The notes beneath the pieces are model-generated. The model was not told the origin of the DNA. It saw only the letters and a program-made list of their open reading frames with translations, and did no database searches. Positions 21,890 to 33,211 of a stretch of DNA of 64,000 bases are shown here, one piece after another; the first letter of the stretch is position 1; the number at the start of each line of letters is the position of its first letter. Source of the stretch: Macropodus opercularis (lineage: Eukaryota; Chordata; Actinopteri; Anabantiformes; Osphronemidae); contig CM061106.1 of the NCBI GenBank assembly GCA_030770545.1, forward strand, positions 12,470,501 to 12,534,500, written 5' to 3'. The translations under genes were made by a program, and so were the position numbers.

Positions 21890-22330
21890 GCGCGGTGTTC
21901 TGTAATAAAGAGGGACCACGTTAACTGGTGACCGACTTCGGGAGTTTGAAGGAGGAAACGAGCCTGTTCGTCCTAGTCACTGCCTTGTCTGTGTTTTATT
22001 AGATTTACGCCAAACTGTTAATCTTTAGTGTCTTCACAGATAAAAACGAAGAGGTTTCATTTATATTTCACTGACAACAAATCACAGTGATTCAGAGCAG
22101 ACTCGTCATGTTTCAGCTACTTCCGTGATACGAGCGACGTTCAGATTGCGTTAGATTATTTCTGGTAAAACCCTAAAGATTGTTAACAGCAGTTTGTTTA
22201 GATCGAGTAAAGCCAATAAAACACCGACAAGGGAGCGACTAGGACTAACAGGCTCCTTCAAACATCTGCTGTAACCACTGAAGTCGGTCACCAATTAACG
22301 TGGTCACTCGTTATTGCGGAACACCGCACA
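21890..22330. mobile_element. Long inverted-repeat (foldback / MITE-like) element
   Basis: The left arm (about 21892-22030) and right arm (about 22171-22326) are imperfect reverse complements over roughly 140-155 bases each. Matching blocks include GCGGTGTTCTGTAATAA, GACCACGTTAACTGGTGACC GACTTC, CCTGTTCGTCCTAGTC, GTGTTTTATTAG and the central AATCTTTAG. The loop is about 140 bases. No coding capacity is seen. The structure fits a non-autonomous DNA transposon or foldback element. No clear target-site duplication was identified. Confidence 0.75.
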
Positions 22331-22715
22331 CCACGATGGTCCCACACCCACAACTTAACACAAACCTTCAGTTTAACACAACACGCAATAAATAAACACA
22401 CCAGCACTACAGCATTTAAACACAATGAACACATAACTATTTAGAAGCAGGAACAGCAGCAGCTGCTCCCACAATGCACCGGGTCGCTACACTACGCTGC
22501 TGAAAACGCTTTGCTGCGTTAACGAACATGAACTTACTCCAAAATGCTGCAGCGAGTCCTTAGTGAAGAACGAAGTTCAGAGACAGTTGGACCAATTTTA
22601 TCTCCTTCTGGACGAATCAATGTACAAAGTCAGAAAACTTTGTTCAACCAGTCGATCACGTTGAACAATGGACTCGTTTCAACACTTACACCGCCTCGCT
22701 GCCTGTTGTTTGCCC
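22331..22715. other. No gene recognised
   Basis: Some CpG-containing sequence near 22470-22530. No exon supported. Confidence 0.4.
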
Positions 22716-23818
22716 TCGTCGTCGTCGTCTTCTTCTTCTTCTAGTTTTATGGCGGGTGGCATCCAGTGATAAGGTGCATTACCGCCACCTACTGTGCTGG
22801 AGTGTGGAACAGGGTTGGAGAGAAAAAAAGAAAAGAAAAAGAAAAACAACCTACACTCTACTTATTAGTCCCGTGTTTTTCAGAAATGTCAGTAATGTTC
22901 TATAACTCCCTGATTGACTGAGTCTGTGTTTCAGATCTAATCCTGTGTCTCCTGTTCTTCCAGTGATCTCCTCAATGTCTCCCTCTCTGACCTATATTCT
23001 TGACAGTGACATAACACGTGTTCTATTGACTCCTCTGATTCACAAAAATTACATGGACCTGTCTGGTGTTTCCTTGTTCGGTGCAGTGACTTATTCAGCT
23101 TTGTGTGACCGAGTCTTAACCGTGATATTACATTGTTCTCCTTTGTGTTTCCTACTGTTCCCTCATCTTCCTCACTTCCTTCTGAATGTTATACAGATGT
23201 CTGCCTGTTTTTCCTGTGTCCCAGTTGTGTTGCCATTTGCTGAAGATTTGACTTTTAATTATGATTTTTGCTTCTGCTTTGCTAAGAGAAATGTCCATGA
23301 TAACGTCCTGCTTGCTTGTTTCCTTTGCCAGTGAGTCGGCTTCTCATTCCCTTCTATTCCTGTGTGGTCTGGTATCCACATAAAGGTAACTGGTATTTTT
23401 AACTTTTGTATTCTGAACAGAGTTTCATATATTTCATTGACTATATCCTGTCTACTTTGGGATGAAAAGGTTTGAATAGATATTAACGCTGAGCTGGAGT
23501 CTGAGCACAGAATGACTTTAAATGGTTTGGTTTGTTCTACCTACTGTAAAGCTGCTGTAATGGCCAACAGTTCTACTGTGTAAACGGAGAGATGGTCTGA
23601 TGTTCTTCGATTAACAGAAACTTGAAGAGCTGGAACGGTGAATGCATAACCTGTTGTTCCTGTGCTTGGATCCTTGGATCCATCTGTATAAACCTCCACA
23701 TAACCCTTGTACACTGATCGAAGCCTTTCCACCCACCCTGGTGCATTCCCCGACTCTTTCAGATGGTGATTGTTGTCTAGAAGGTACAAGTCAACTGACA
23801 CCTGCGGCAATAACTGCC
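22716..23818 (-). mobile_element. I-like LINE 3' end with RNase H domain, copy A
   Basis: Minus-strand reading gives an RNase H domain. EVYTDGSKDPSTGTTGYAF near 23695 carries the first catalytic Asp, and SVYTVELLAITAALQ the Glu-bearing helix. After frame breaks come LCSDSSSALISI-like and IPVTFMWIP-type motifs. The element ends in a 3' UTR with GGTGGCGGTAATGCACC and CCACCCGCCATAAAACTAG and a (GAA)n-(GAC)n tail at 22716-22741. RNase H after RT is typical of the I group of LINEs; the closest family I can think of is Nimb-like. Stops make it dead. Confidence 0.75.
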
Positions 23819-25012
23819 CTCGTCGTCTTCTTCTTCTTCTAGTTTTATGGCGGGTGGCATCCAGTGATGAGGTGCATTACCGCCATCTGCTGGAGTGTAG
23901 ATCAGGATTCAAAAGAAAAAAACACCTACACTCTACTTATTATCCTGTGTTTATCAGAAATGTCAGTAATGTTCTATATCTTCTTGACTGACTGAGTCTG
24001 TGTTTCAGATCTAATCCTGTGTCTCCTGTTCTTCCAGTGATCTCCTCAATGTCTCCCTCTCTGTCCTCTATGCTTGACAGAGACATAACACGTGTTCTAC
24101 TGACTCTGATTTACAGAACCTACACAGACCCGTCTGGTGTTTCCCTGTTCGGTGCAGTGACTTATTCAGTTTTGTGTGACCGAGTCTTAACCGTGATATT
24201 ACATTGTTCTCCTTTGTGTTTCCTACTGTTCCCTCATCTTCCTCACTTCCTTCTGAATGTTATACAGATGTCTGCCTGTTTTCCCTGTGTCCCAGTTGTG
24301 TTGCTATTTTCTGAAGATTTTACTTTTAATTATGGATTTTGCTTCTGCTTTGCTAAGAGAGATGTCCATGATAACGTCCTGCTTGTTTCCTTTGCCAGTG
24401 AGTCGGCTTCTCATTCCCTTCTATTCCTGTGTGGGCTGGTATCCACATAAAGGTAACTGGTATTTTTAACTGTTGTATTCTGAACAGAGTTTCATATATT
24501 TCATTGACTATGTCCTGTCTGCTTTGGGATGAAAAGGTTTTAATAGATATTAACGCTGAGCTGGAGTCTGAGCACATAATGACTTTAAATGGTTTGGTTT
24601 GTTCTACCTACTGTAAAGCTGCTGTAATGGCCAACAATTCTACTGTGGAGAGATGGTCTGATGTTCTTTGATTAACAGAAACTTGAAAAGCTGGAACGGT
24701 GAATCCATAACCTGTTGTTCCTGTGTTTGGATCCTTGGATCCATCTGTGTAAACCTCCACATAACCCTTGTACACTGATTGAAGCCTTTCCTCCACCCTG
24801 GTGAATACTCTGACTCTTTCAGATGGTGATTGTTGTCTAGAAGGTATAAACCAACTGACACCAGCAGCAATAACCATGGAGGCGTCACTGTGAGAGACAC
24901 CGTTGGAGAGATTGTTCTCTGGTGTAAACCCATTTCTCCAGTAACTGCAGTGCTGCTATATACAACATTTACTCCTGCTCCTCTCACTCTCAGCTGGGAG
25001 CCAGTGATGTAA
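23819..25012 (-). mobile_element. I-like LINE 3' end with RNase H domain, copy B
   Basis: A second copy in the same orientation, about 5% different by eye from copy A and reaching about 130 bases further 5'. It shows EVYTDGSKDPNTGTTGYGF near 24750, CSDSSSALISIKTF near 24565 and FMWIPAHTGIEGNE near 24450, the last being the WIPxHxGxxGNE RNase H motif. The (GAA)n tail is at 23819-23842. The two copies abut head to tail. Confidence 0.75.
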
Positions 25013-26080
25013 CTACTGGGTTTCTAGCCTCTGTTTGTCCTTTCAAACCTGTTGGTCTTCTGATGACATGTTCATCCAACCGTTCACCCCACACAGGAGT
25101 TTAAGTGTAATGGGTGTGTGGCCTTCCTCTGGGGTCAAAAGCCCAACCTCATTTCATAAATGTCATTCATGTCACTTTGTTCATAAGAAAAAACACACAC
25201 TTTCACTCATGGTGTTGAGCCATGTATTTTTCGTGGTGTAGTTTTTTTTCTTCTCCTTTTTCTCTGGTAGACAGTGGCCATGGCGAATAGTGTGGTCGTC
25301 CTCATGGGTTTTATCTGTCGGGTTTCATGTTATGAACGCTCAAAACCACACTGCAGACAGATGATAACATGTTTTATCTAACAGTTGGATGAACTGATCT
25401 CAGAGGCTTCTGTATTAGTAACACACATACACACACACACTTTATCTTGAAGACCAGTTGGCTGGCAGGCTCCCTCTTGTCTTTTTCGCTCTCCCTCCCC
25501 CTTTTTGTGTTGTTGTCTTTTTTTACGGTGGGGTGGCTGCTGCTGCATCTAAGGTGCTGATTGACTAATATACATAAAGGCACCCCCCCCCCCTGTTACA
25601 TGTAGTGTTATTTCAATTTAAATGTCAAAAGGGTTTTGTGGCTCCCAGTGTTTTCTTTTCTGTGGGAAATAGGTTCAAATGGCTCTTTGTGTGGTGAAGG
25701 TTGCCGACCACTGATCCAGATGAACTGACCTCAGAGGCTCTTCTGATGATTCCAACCATTGCAACGTGTACAGTCACACAAGCACACGTCAAAAAGGACG
25801 GTGAACCGGATCATAAAGGAGCAGGCTGAATGAAAACATATGACTTATTCATCAAAAAAAACACACTTTACTGTCAGACTCATAAAACGTAAATCAAACA
25901 GTGTAACATTTATCTCGACAATAGAATCACACACACAGGAGTTTGAGTGAGTGGTTCAAAGCCAAACCAACCTCCCGTTTTAAAGCTCGCTCTCTGCGTG
26001 AAAGTAGAACATTTAGATGTCAGTAAAAACAATACTTGTTCATAAGAAAAGATGGATGAATCTCTCTCTCCCCCACTTTG
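25013..26080. other. No gene; short dispersed repeats and a C run
   Basis: A 60-100 base segment containing GATGAACTGACCTCAGAGGC and CACACAAGCACACGTCAAAAA occurs near 25720-25800. It recurs at 28920-28995, with a diverged piece near 25370-25410. A run of 11 C lies near 25591. No exon is supported. Confidence 0.5.
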
Positions 26081-26084
26081 TTTT

Positions 26085-26260
26085 TTTTATGGTGGGCTGC
26101 ACGAGGGTTAATCATACTCCTGATCTTATCCTGACTTATGGGGTAGAGATTGATTTATTTAAAAGTTCTCCCACAAAAACCTCTGACCATTTCCCACTAA
26201 CTAATAATAATAACCAAACTAATATTTATTTAAACCTTCTCCCCTAAAATCAGACATAGG
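26085..26260 (+). mobile_element. LINE endonuclease C-terminal fragment
   Basis: One frame reads GCTRVNHTPDLILTYGVEID and ends KTSDHFPLT. It matches the HTLDLVLTxGxxI...SDHxxV motif that closes the apurinic-type endonuclease domain of CR1/L2/Rex LINEs. The catalytic SDH is present, but the domain's start is missing. Confidence 0.65.
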
Positions 26261-26379
26261 AAACAAGTTGAAATTGGGCCTTTAAAACGAAAGCGAATCC
26301 ACTTTACACAAAGAATAAGGGAAATTATTCCTGAGGCTGCTGCTCAGCGACAACACGCTGGTTTAAGGTTCATAAAGTC

Positions 26380-27966
26380 TTATAGTGTTGCTGGGCCTTC
26401 ATCCACAAACGTAAGAACAGCAGGGTTGTTGTTAAGGCTCTGGGTTGACTTGACTGAGACCATCCTAACGATGCCATCATCAACCACATGGTGGTTCTCC
26501 ACATACTGGTGCAAGGTGCTGTAGTACTGGTCTCTGGTGCTAAACTTATAGAGGGAGGAGATCTTCTCCCAGTCCTTATTGGAAGGGGTGGTGATGTTCA
26601 CAGGTGGTGTCTCTTTAAAGAAGCTTGTCAGGTTTCTCTCTGCGAGCTCTTTGGCATGTTTAATCGTGCATGAGTCCATCAGGTCGCCCTCCTCCCGAAC
26701 ATATGCTTTCCAGAACTGAAGCTGTAGGTAACTGATGGGAGAAGTGCATCGAGCCAGACAGGTCAGCAGCAGACTGGTCAACATGATGGACGCAATGAGC
26801 AGCCAACCCAGAATCTGTGGTCACCAGCAACAGATCAGTGATAAAGCGGTGTTACAATCACTTGAAATGTCTTGCTCACAGTAAACTGAAAAATGAAAGA
26901 AATCTAATGGATATTTAATATATTGGCTACAACTACACTGCATTCAGTAGAGCTGTCGCCCAATCGATCGCTGGCTCCCCAGTCACACGCTGAAGTGTCC
27001 TTGAATGTGTGTGTTTGTGTTTCTTATTTATTTAACTCTGACTCTGAATGAGACGCAGTGTTAAAACACTTTTAAGTACCAGTAGGTAGAAAAGCTCTAC
27101 ATAAGCAGACCATGTACCATCCTAATATCCAACTGTCACGGTTGTGTTGGTGTAGAGATTCACACTAACTGCCTGGTTGTGAAGGCTCTTAGCTCCACAA
27201 TAACAAAGAAAATAAGAGAAACTACTCAAGAATTAACATGAAACATTTCAAGCGAAATCTGAAGTCACATTAGGATCAATACATGTGATTCCTCCTTCAA
27301 CATGTGTATGTTCCTAAATGGATATATCGTTTACTTAATGCTACCAGCTTGATCGACTGCAACAACGTCCTTTACACTAAAATATGATTCACACAATAAA
27401 CTAAAGTCGTACTAAAGTTGAATTGATTGTCTTTGATCTGATGAAATTAAAAGCACGTGTCACTGACCTGAGACTGAGCTGTCAGCATGTGCAGAACATC
27501 CGTCTGTCAGGCTTCAGTATATTCTCTCTCTCACAGGGAAACCTGTACAGCTCCTTTTCACACTGTGCCTGAGAGCGAATCTTCTCACACAGATGCCTGT
27601 TGAAGGTGCTCACATTGGTCCCTGTCATTGCACACTTATAGTAGTTACCATTCAGTAGGGCCACAGCTATCCAACTGGAAGGACCTGGAAAAGGGCCACC
27701 CCAGCAGCTGCCAGTTTTCTCAATGTGCACGGCTTGGTCCTGTGTTGGCACATCCCTGTCCACAGCTTCCATGTCTTCTTATTCAGGATGTAACCCAGCA
27801 GCAACAGAGCCAGAGCAGGCACCAGCAAGAACACCAGGCCATACAGGAAGTTCAGCTCACTGCAGGGACACTCGAACACCACTGAGGAGAAGAGCTGCTC
27901 CCCGAAGCACGAACCAAGTTTGCTCTGTGGTTTGGCAATGTTCAGCAACTTGTTAAACTTGTCCAT
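26380..27966 (-). pseudogene. CALHM6/CALHM5-like gene with frame lesions
   Basis: CALHM proteins form large-pore channels in the plasma membrane; CALHM6 acts in immune cells. Two exons are visible: 27966-27468 (MDKFNKLLNIAKPQSKLG to AQSQ, donor CAG|GTCAGT) and 26814-26380 (acceptor CCACAG, starts ILGWLLIASIMLTSLLL, ends FVDEGPATL, stop). Family marks include FSSVVFECPCSELNFLYG, VFLLVPALALLLLGY, PSSWIAVALLNGNYYKC and DWEKISSLYKFSTRDQYYS. Exon 1 has three faults: about ten residues of the first membrane helix are absent after KLG, a frameshift lies near 27673 between LFQV and PSSW, and another near 27490 before DVLHMLTAQSQ. Exon 2 is fully open. It may be a recent pseudogene or contain assembly errors; length is otherwise near the usual ~315 residues. 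Confidence 0.8.
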
Positions 27967-30090
27967 CCCTGGCTGCTGAAAGAGACTGTTTTTAACTTTC
28001 ACTTCCAGGTTTTGATATGTGACTGCTGTCACCCCCCCAAAAAACCACCAGTAGCAACCGTAGACCACACATCCACCACTGCTAGATAAACAGGAGACAC
28101 TCGTCTGTTTATCTCTTCACCGCAACTTCAAGACTTCTGCCTGGATACACAGACTGTCTAAACAGGTTTGTCTGTGAAAGATTTGACAAATAATACTTGT
28201 TTATGGACGTACAGTATGTCTGGCTCTGGCACACTATAAAGCCTGTGACTACATTTGATGAATAATTAAAATAACGTTTATATGACATCATATGAAAAGT
28301 AGACACATTTATATGAAATGTAAAAAACAACCAATAATGTGTACAGTTTAGGTTTACTAGGGTAATTAGGGCTTTACTTTAGAATGAACATGACAGAGTC
28401 ATGTCAAGTAAAAGCTTTTGTTTAATAATAACAAGTTACAGCAGTAATTAATTGTGGTTATATCAATAGAAAGCTCAACAATTTTTTAAATCCTCATCCA
28501 GGGGTCGTATAAAGTATGAATAGAAAGAATGAATACAAGACTGACCGTGTCTAGCACAACCTCAGAACCATGACCATGGAACCTATTGGTTCTTTAGTTG
28601 TTCCACCACCAATGGTCATGTCTGATCATTCGTTATATTAGCGACAGTGTATCTTCATCGTTGGTCCAGATCATTTCAGGACTGTGTATTAAATGTTATA
28701 AAAGCGCTCTCACTTATTGGGAAATTATGTGATTTGATGCCCTGACATCTAACGCTATATGTTATGTACCATTAGGTGTTAAGTGATGACGAAATCTCAG
28801 TGGCTCATCCAAGTGTGCTATGATCTATCCAACCCTTGAGTGGGTTTTGAAGCTCAAAACCACACATGAGAGTTGGATAAACGTCCACAGACAGATGACA
28901 AACCACAAAAAACGCTTTATCTAGATGAACTGACCTCAGAGACTCTTCTGATGATTCATTGCGCCGTGTACAGTCACACAAGCACACGTCAAAAAGTGAG
29001 TCTACCTGAGTCACCTCCTCGTCTCCAAACGAACTCTTTGAAACTAAAGGGCTGACTGACAGCGATGGGCAGCCGCATCCAGTGGGTGAGGATGAAAGAC
29101 TCCATGTATCTGGTGTCCTTTCCCGCCCATCACAAAGAGGACGTGTGATAGAAGAAGCTGCTCAGTGCAGGTCCTCTCTCCCTGGTGCATGTGGATACGA
29201 ACCATAAACGGATCTGCTTGGTATTAAGGCTAAAATACAGACGTCTCCATAACATTATTGTGTTGTGTTTAAATTGATTTGTGGCTGTGCAATGTTTTTT
29301 TATTTTCATCCAAGATACAACATCATAATATTTGGTGGATAGTTGGCTTCTCCAGGAAGGAAAGTTTTATTATACTAATGTTACTTCCAGCGTTTAATTA
29401 TTATGGTATGTAATAAGATAAACAGGATGTTTAAGTGGTAGATGAGGACAGTTGGAACGTAGGCACGTCTACTACCAGTGATTGTTGAATAGTCCTGTCA
29501 TCGTTCTCTCTGTCTCACTCAATTACAAATACAAAAAAACAATAAAATGTCTGTAATGTTCTACATACACACAACTAAAACCACTTGGTTTACACTCAGC
29601 TTGCTGCAAACGCTGCATCCAAGTTCTTCCCTAAGGCCACAAAACAGTATGAGGTTACTTTATATTCACTCAGTGATAAACTTTTCTTATATGCTCCAGG
29701 ACATTTGCAGTAAATGGTTGTAGAAACACAGAAGCAGTAATATTGGTTTTCTCTGTAACATTTTTAATGGGTGGATTCTAGTGAAGCGTCTCTACTAAAC
29801 CTTTTCTTTGCACACTTTCATTCTTTTGCTCCTCACTAATAGTTTGTAGCTGTGGGATCAATAGAGAACAATCTGATCCCACAAAGCTATAACTACACCT
29901 AAAGACGTCAGAAGATGTCTCACGTTTATCAGAAATATGGTTATGTTTATATATTTTTTGTTCTTAAAGCTGGTGGAGGAGTAGAAAATGGAGCCATTGG
30001 CTGCTTCATGCTTACTGTGCGTGACACAGGAAGAGCAGGCGTCATGACTGGCAGAGCCTGGCTCACGATCAGAGGTGTGGTTGCTTATGC
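27967..30090. other. No gene recognised
   Basis: This contains the short repeat copy near 28920-28995 and AT-rich sequence. A possible small open stretch near 28060 upstream of the CALHM start has no family match and is taken as 5' UTR or flank. Confidence 0.4.
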
Positions 30091-30092
30091 AC

Positions 30093-30640
30093 ATTCAGTA
30101 TATAAGACGCGATAGTTGGAAAGGATTCTGTAACATATGTAGCTTGGAGCCAACCAGCTAGAAATGAAAGGAACTGAGCTTGGTTTAGACAAATCTAAGC
30201 TGTTTCTACTTTGCAGAAACGCTGTGAGCTCCTAGATTTTCTGTAGAAAAGTTGTTGTAGAACCACGTGAGCTTGTTTGCTGTGACTACAAGGTGCTGAC
30301 TCTTTTTGTTATTTTGTATTGAATCCGTTTAGACGTTGGCTTTGGTGACTGTCAATTTAAGTTGAAAACTGTAACTGCAATCTGCTTTTAGGATCAAGCC
30401 ACACACTGGAAACTTCCTGTGCCCGCTTACCCCAACTCTCTTCCTACATACAGAGTCGGTAGAAGGTAACGTGAACTCACACCCTGTTTAATTCCGTTGC
30501 CAGTCCAAATCCCGACCTGTGTCTCTGCTCCTCAGATCCGGAAGAATCCGGTGCTTCGGCTACCGTCCTCCCAGAACACATTCCCCTGTTTTTGTGATAT
30601 TGAGCAATAAACTTCAGTTCAAATTCATTTCCCGACCTTG
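30093..30640 (+). promoter_or_regulatory. TATA-to-poly(A) segment without coding frame
   Basis: A TATATAAG box lies near 30098 and an AATAAA signal near 30607, about 510 bases apart, with no long open frame between them. A polypyrimidine-TTTTAG near 30390 could be an acceptor. This could be a non-coding transcription unit, a small spliced transcript or an old LTR. No second copy was found in the window, so the LTR reading is unproven. Confidence 0.3.
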
Positions 30641-31820
30641 ATTCAGGTTGTTCCATCTATCACATCTAAATCACCATACACTTGACACCTTTCCCTGATC
30701 CATAGTAAATGTAAAGGAAAAAAGGGAGACGTGCACATATTGGTTGTGATTGGTTTTGTTTTCTTTCCCTTTTGGTGATTGGAGTTTAGTTTGTTTCTCT
30801 GGATTTGATTGATGGTGACTTGGGGTAGAAGATGACAGTTCTCTCACAGATTTGTGAACCTTGATTACATATTAAGCTGATTTTGAAGAAATTACTTATT
30901 ATACTATATACTTACTCGTACTTTGAGTTTTTTCTTCTAAAGGTGATGTGCACTAGTTAAAACAACAAATGAACTTCAGTGTCCACTTTCTAATGATTTC
31001 ATTCAAGTTGACATGTTTTCTAGCTTCACTGTAAGTTCAGCAGCTCGTTACACCTGAACCGTATCTGGTGCAGCCTGTTAGTTCAGAAAGTCCAACAATC
31101 ATCTAACAGAGATGATCCAGCTGGATGTGCTGCGGCAGGAGTTTGATGCTTTAGTTACTGAGACGGTTACATGGTGGTTAAATGTTCTTCACGTTGTCTA
31201 GGTCTAGATTCTCTGTGTGTGTTCAGCATGTGTGCAGCAGTGAGTAGAGGGAGAGAGACCATCCGCACAGAAACGTGTAAAAGCCAATTCTGTCTGTGCT
31301 CGTGAAACACATCTGTGATGCCCAGGAGAGAGACATGCACCAGAGAAATTGCTGACATTTAGTCACAGAAGTAAAGTAACAATCAACATAATTCCTCCTC
31401 ATCATCTGGACAATAAAACAATACTCAGTGATAGAAGAATAAACAAAGAGTAAGAGTAGAACAAGGTCAATCACCCCCGTAGCACGTTTCTCAGTTTGTC
31501 TACGCAGCCGCAGAAGGGACCGGAAGATCCAGTCCACACACTCTGCTGATCCACGATAGATCCTGAAACACAGGAAAGAGACGATGACACACGGGAAACG
31601 TGGCTTCACTTGGCTGAGTTCTCCTCCGGTATGAAGGACACAGAAACTCACGCTGGTCCAAACCACAGCCTCCACTGCCTCCTACTGCTGAAGATAAAGC
31701 TCTGCCCTGGACCAAACTATATGTTGCTCACATTAAGGCAAAAGTCATTCTGTCCACACTAATGAGACAAATGACACCAACTGACATCACACACACATCC
31801 ACACATGTGAGCACACATCA
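30641..31820. other. No identifiable gene; one unassigned open frame
   Basis: A minus-strand frame of 150 codons (31675-31223) contains hydrophobic stretches, e.g. GVIDLVLLLLFVYSS. It has no family signature I recognise and spans what look like splice-like AG sites. I do not call it a gene. Confidence 0.35.
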
Positions 31821-32566
31821 GTGGAGCATCACACTGACTCACTAAGAGCAGATCTAAGGTCAGTGGAGCATCACACTGACTCACTAAGAGCAGATCTAAG
31901 GTCAGTGGAGCATCACACTGACTCACTAAGAGCAGATCTAAGGTCAGTGGAGCATCACACTGACTCACTAAGAGCAGATCTAAGGTCAGTGGAGCATCAC
32001 ACTGACTCACTAAGAGCAGATCTAAGGTCAGTGGAGCATCACACTGACTCACTAAGAGCAGATCTAAGGTCAGTGGAGCATCACACTGACTCGCTAAGAG
32101 CAGATCTAAGGTCAGTGGAGCATCACACTGACTCACTAAGAGCAGATCTAAGGTCAGTGGAGCATCACGCTGACTCACTAAGAGCAGATCTAAGGTCAGT
32201 GGAGCATCACGCTGACTCACTAAGAGCAGATCTAAGGTCAGTGGAACATCACACTGACTCACTAAGAGCAGATCTAAGGTCAGTGGAGCATCACACTGAC
32301 TCGCTAAGAGCAGATCTAAGGTCAGTGGAGCATCACACTGACTCGCTAAGAGCAGATCTAAGGTCAGTGGAGCATCACGCTGACTCACTAAGAGCAGATC
32401 TAAGGTCAGTGGAGCATCACACTGACTCGCTAAGAGCAGATCTAAGGTCAGTGGAGCATCACACTGACTCACTAAGAGCAGATCTAAGGTCAGCATCACA
32501 CTGACTCACTAAGAGCAGATCTAAGGTCAGCATCACACTGACTCACTAAGAGCAGATCTAAGGTCA
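31821..32566. repeat. 42-bp minisatellite, 16 full plus 2 shortened units
   Basis: Sixteen units of 42 bases start GTGGAGCATCACACTGACTC and finish AGATCTAAGGTCA. Two final units of 37 bases have lost the leading GTGGA. Variation is limited to CAC/CGC, CTCAC/CTCGC and one GGA/GAA change. Because 42 is a multiple of 3 and the unit lacks stops in one frame on each strand, both strands show long repetitive frames (VEHHTDSLRADLRS and LTLDLLLVSQCDAP). There is no start context or splice support. Confidence 0.97.
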
Positions 32567-33211
32567 GTGGGACATTTCTAATCATGGTTCAGTCTCATCT
32601 AGTTTCATTCTGTCCACTCAGCCTTTCTGCTACTTTCCACTTAGTTCATTAGAGAATTTATGTTTAATTATGATACTGTCAGCATCAAATCACATTTGAA
32701 GGATCAACATCACTCTGACACAGTTTAACCAACGTTTCTAAATCGTGTCTTGTTGCAGTTTCCATCTTGAGCAGCAGGGACTTCAGTCGAGTTCAGAGCA
32801 GAAGTGCAGCAGCTTCCTTCCAGCTCATCTGAACGTCTTGGACTGAAGCTCAAACACCTGCACACGTTTAGCATCAAGTCTGCTGACTCGGCAGATTTCA
32901 CTGTCAATAAACTGCTGAGTCATCAGTTTAGTGACAACTTCCTGTTGGTCCATTAAAGACAGAATAACTGTGGTGACCAACATCTTCTTTGTTTGGAAAC
33001 ATCAGCTGACACAACAACAACAGTTGTCTCCATGATCACAACAAGCTTCTGGCTGATCTGATGCTGACTGTTCTCTCTGTCTCTGTCTTTCGGCCACAGC
33101 TTCACTGAGAAGGTTGGAGCTTTACAGGAAACACTGGAATCTCTGCTGTGACACTAACTGAGTTAACAAGACTGATGGAAGCAGCACAGACTGACTCCAA
33201 CCTCTACTGAC
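32567..33211. other. Downstream flank of the NLR gene
   Basis: I searched the minus strand for further leucine-rich-repeat exons or a B30.2 exon and saw none. Confidence 0.45.

Noticed and set aside
27967..28068. 34-codon upstream extension of the CALHM-like frame
   Set aside because: Known CALHM5/6 proteins start at M(D/E)KF; the extension has no family match.
31223..31675. 150-codon minus-strand frame with hydrophobic stretches
   Set aside because: No family signature or consistent splice pattern; left unassigned.
31759..32504. Open frames of 227 and 246 codons on opposite strands
   Set aside because: Both are translations of the 42-bp minisatellite.
31821..32566. CRISPR-like regular array
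   Set aside because: Units are contiguous with no unique spacers, and the genome is vertebrate.
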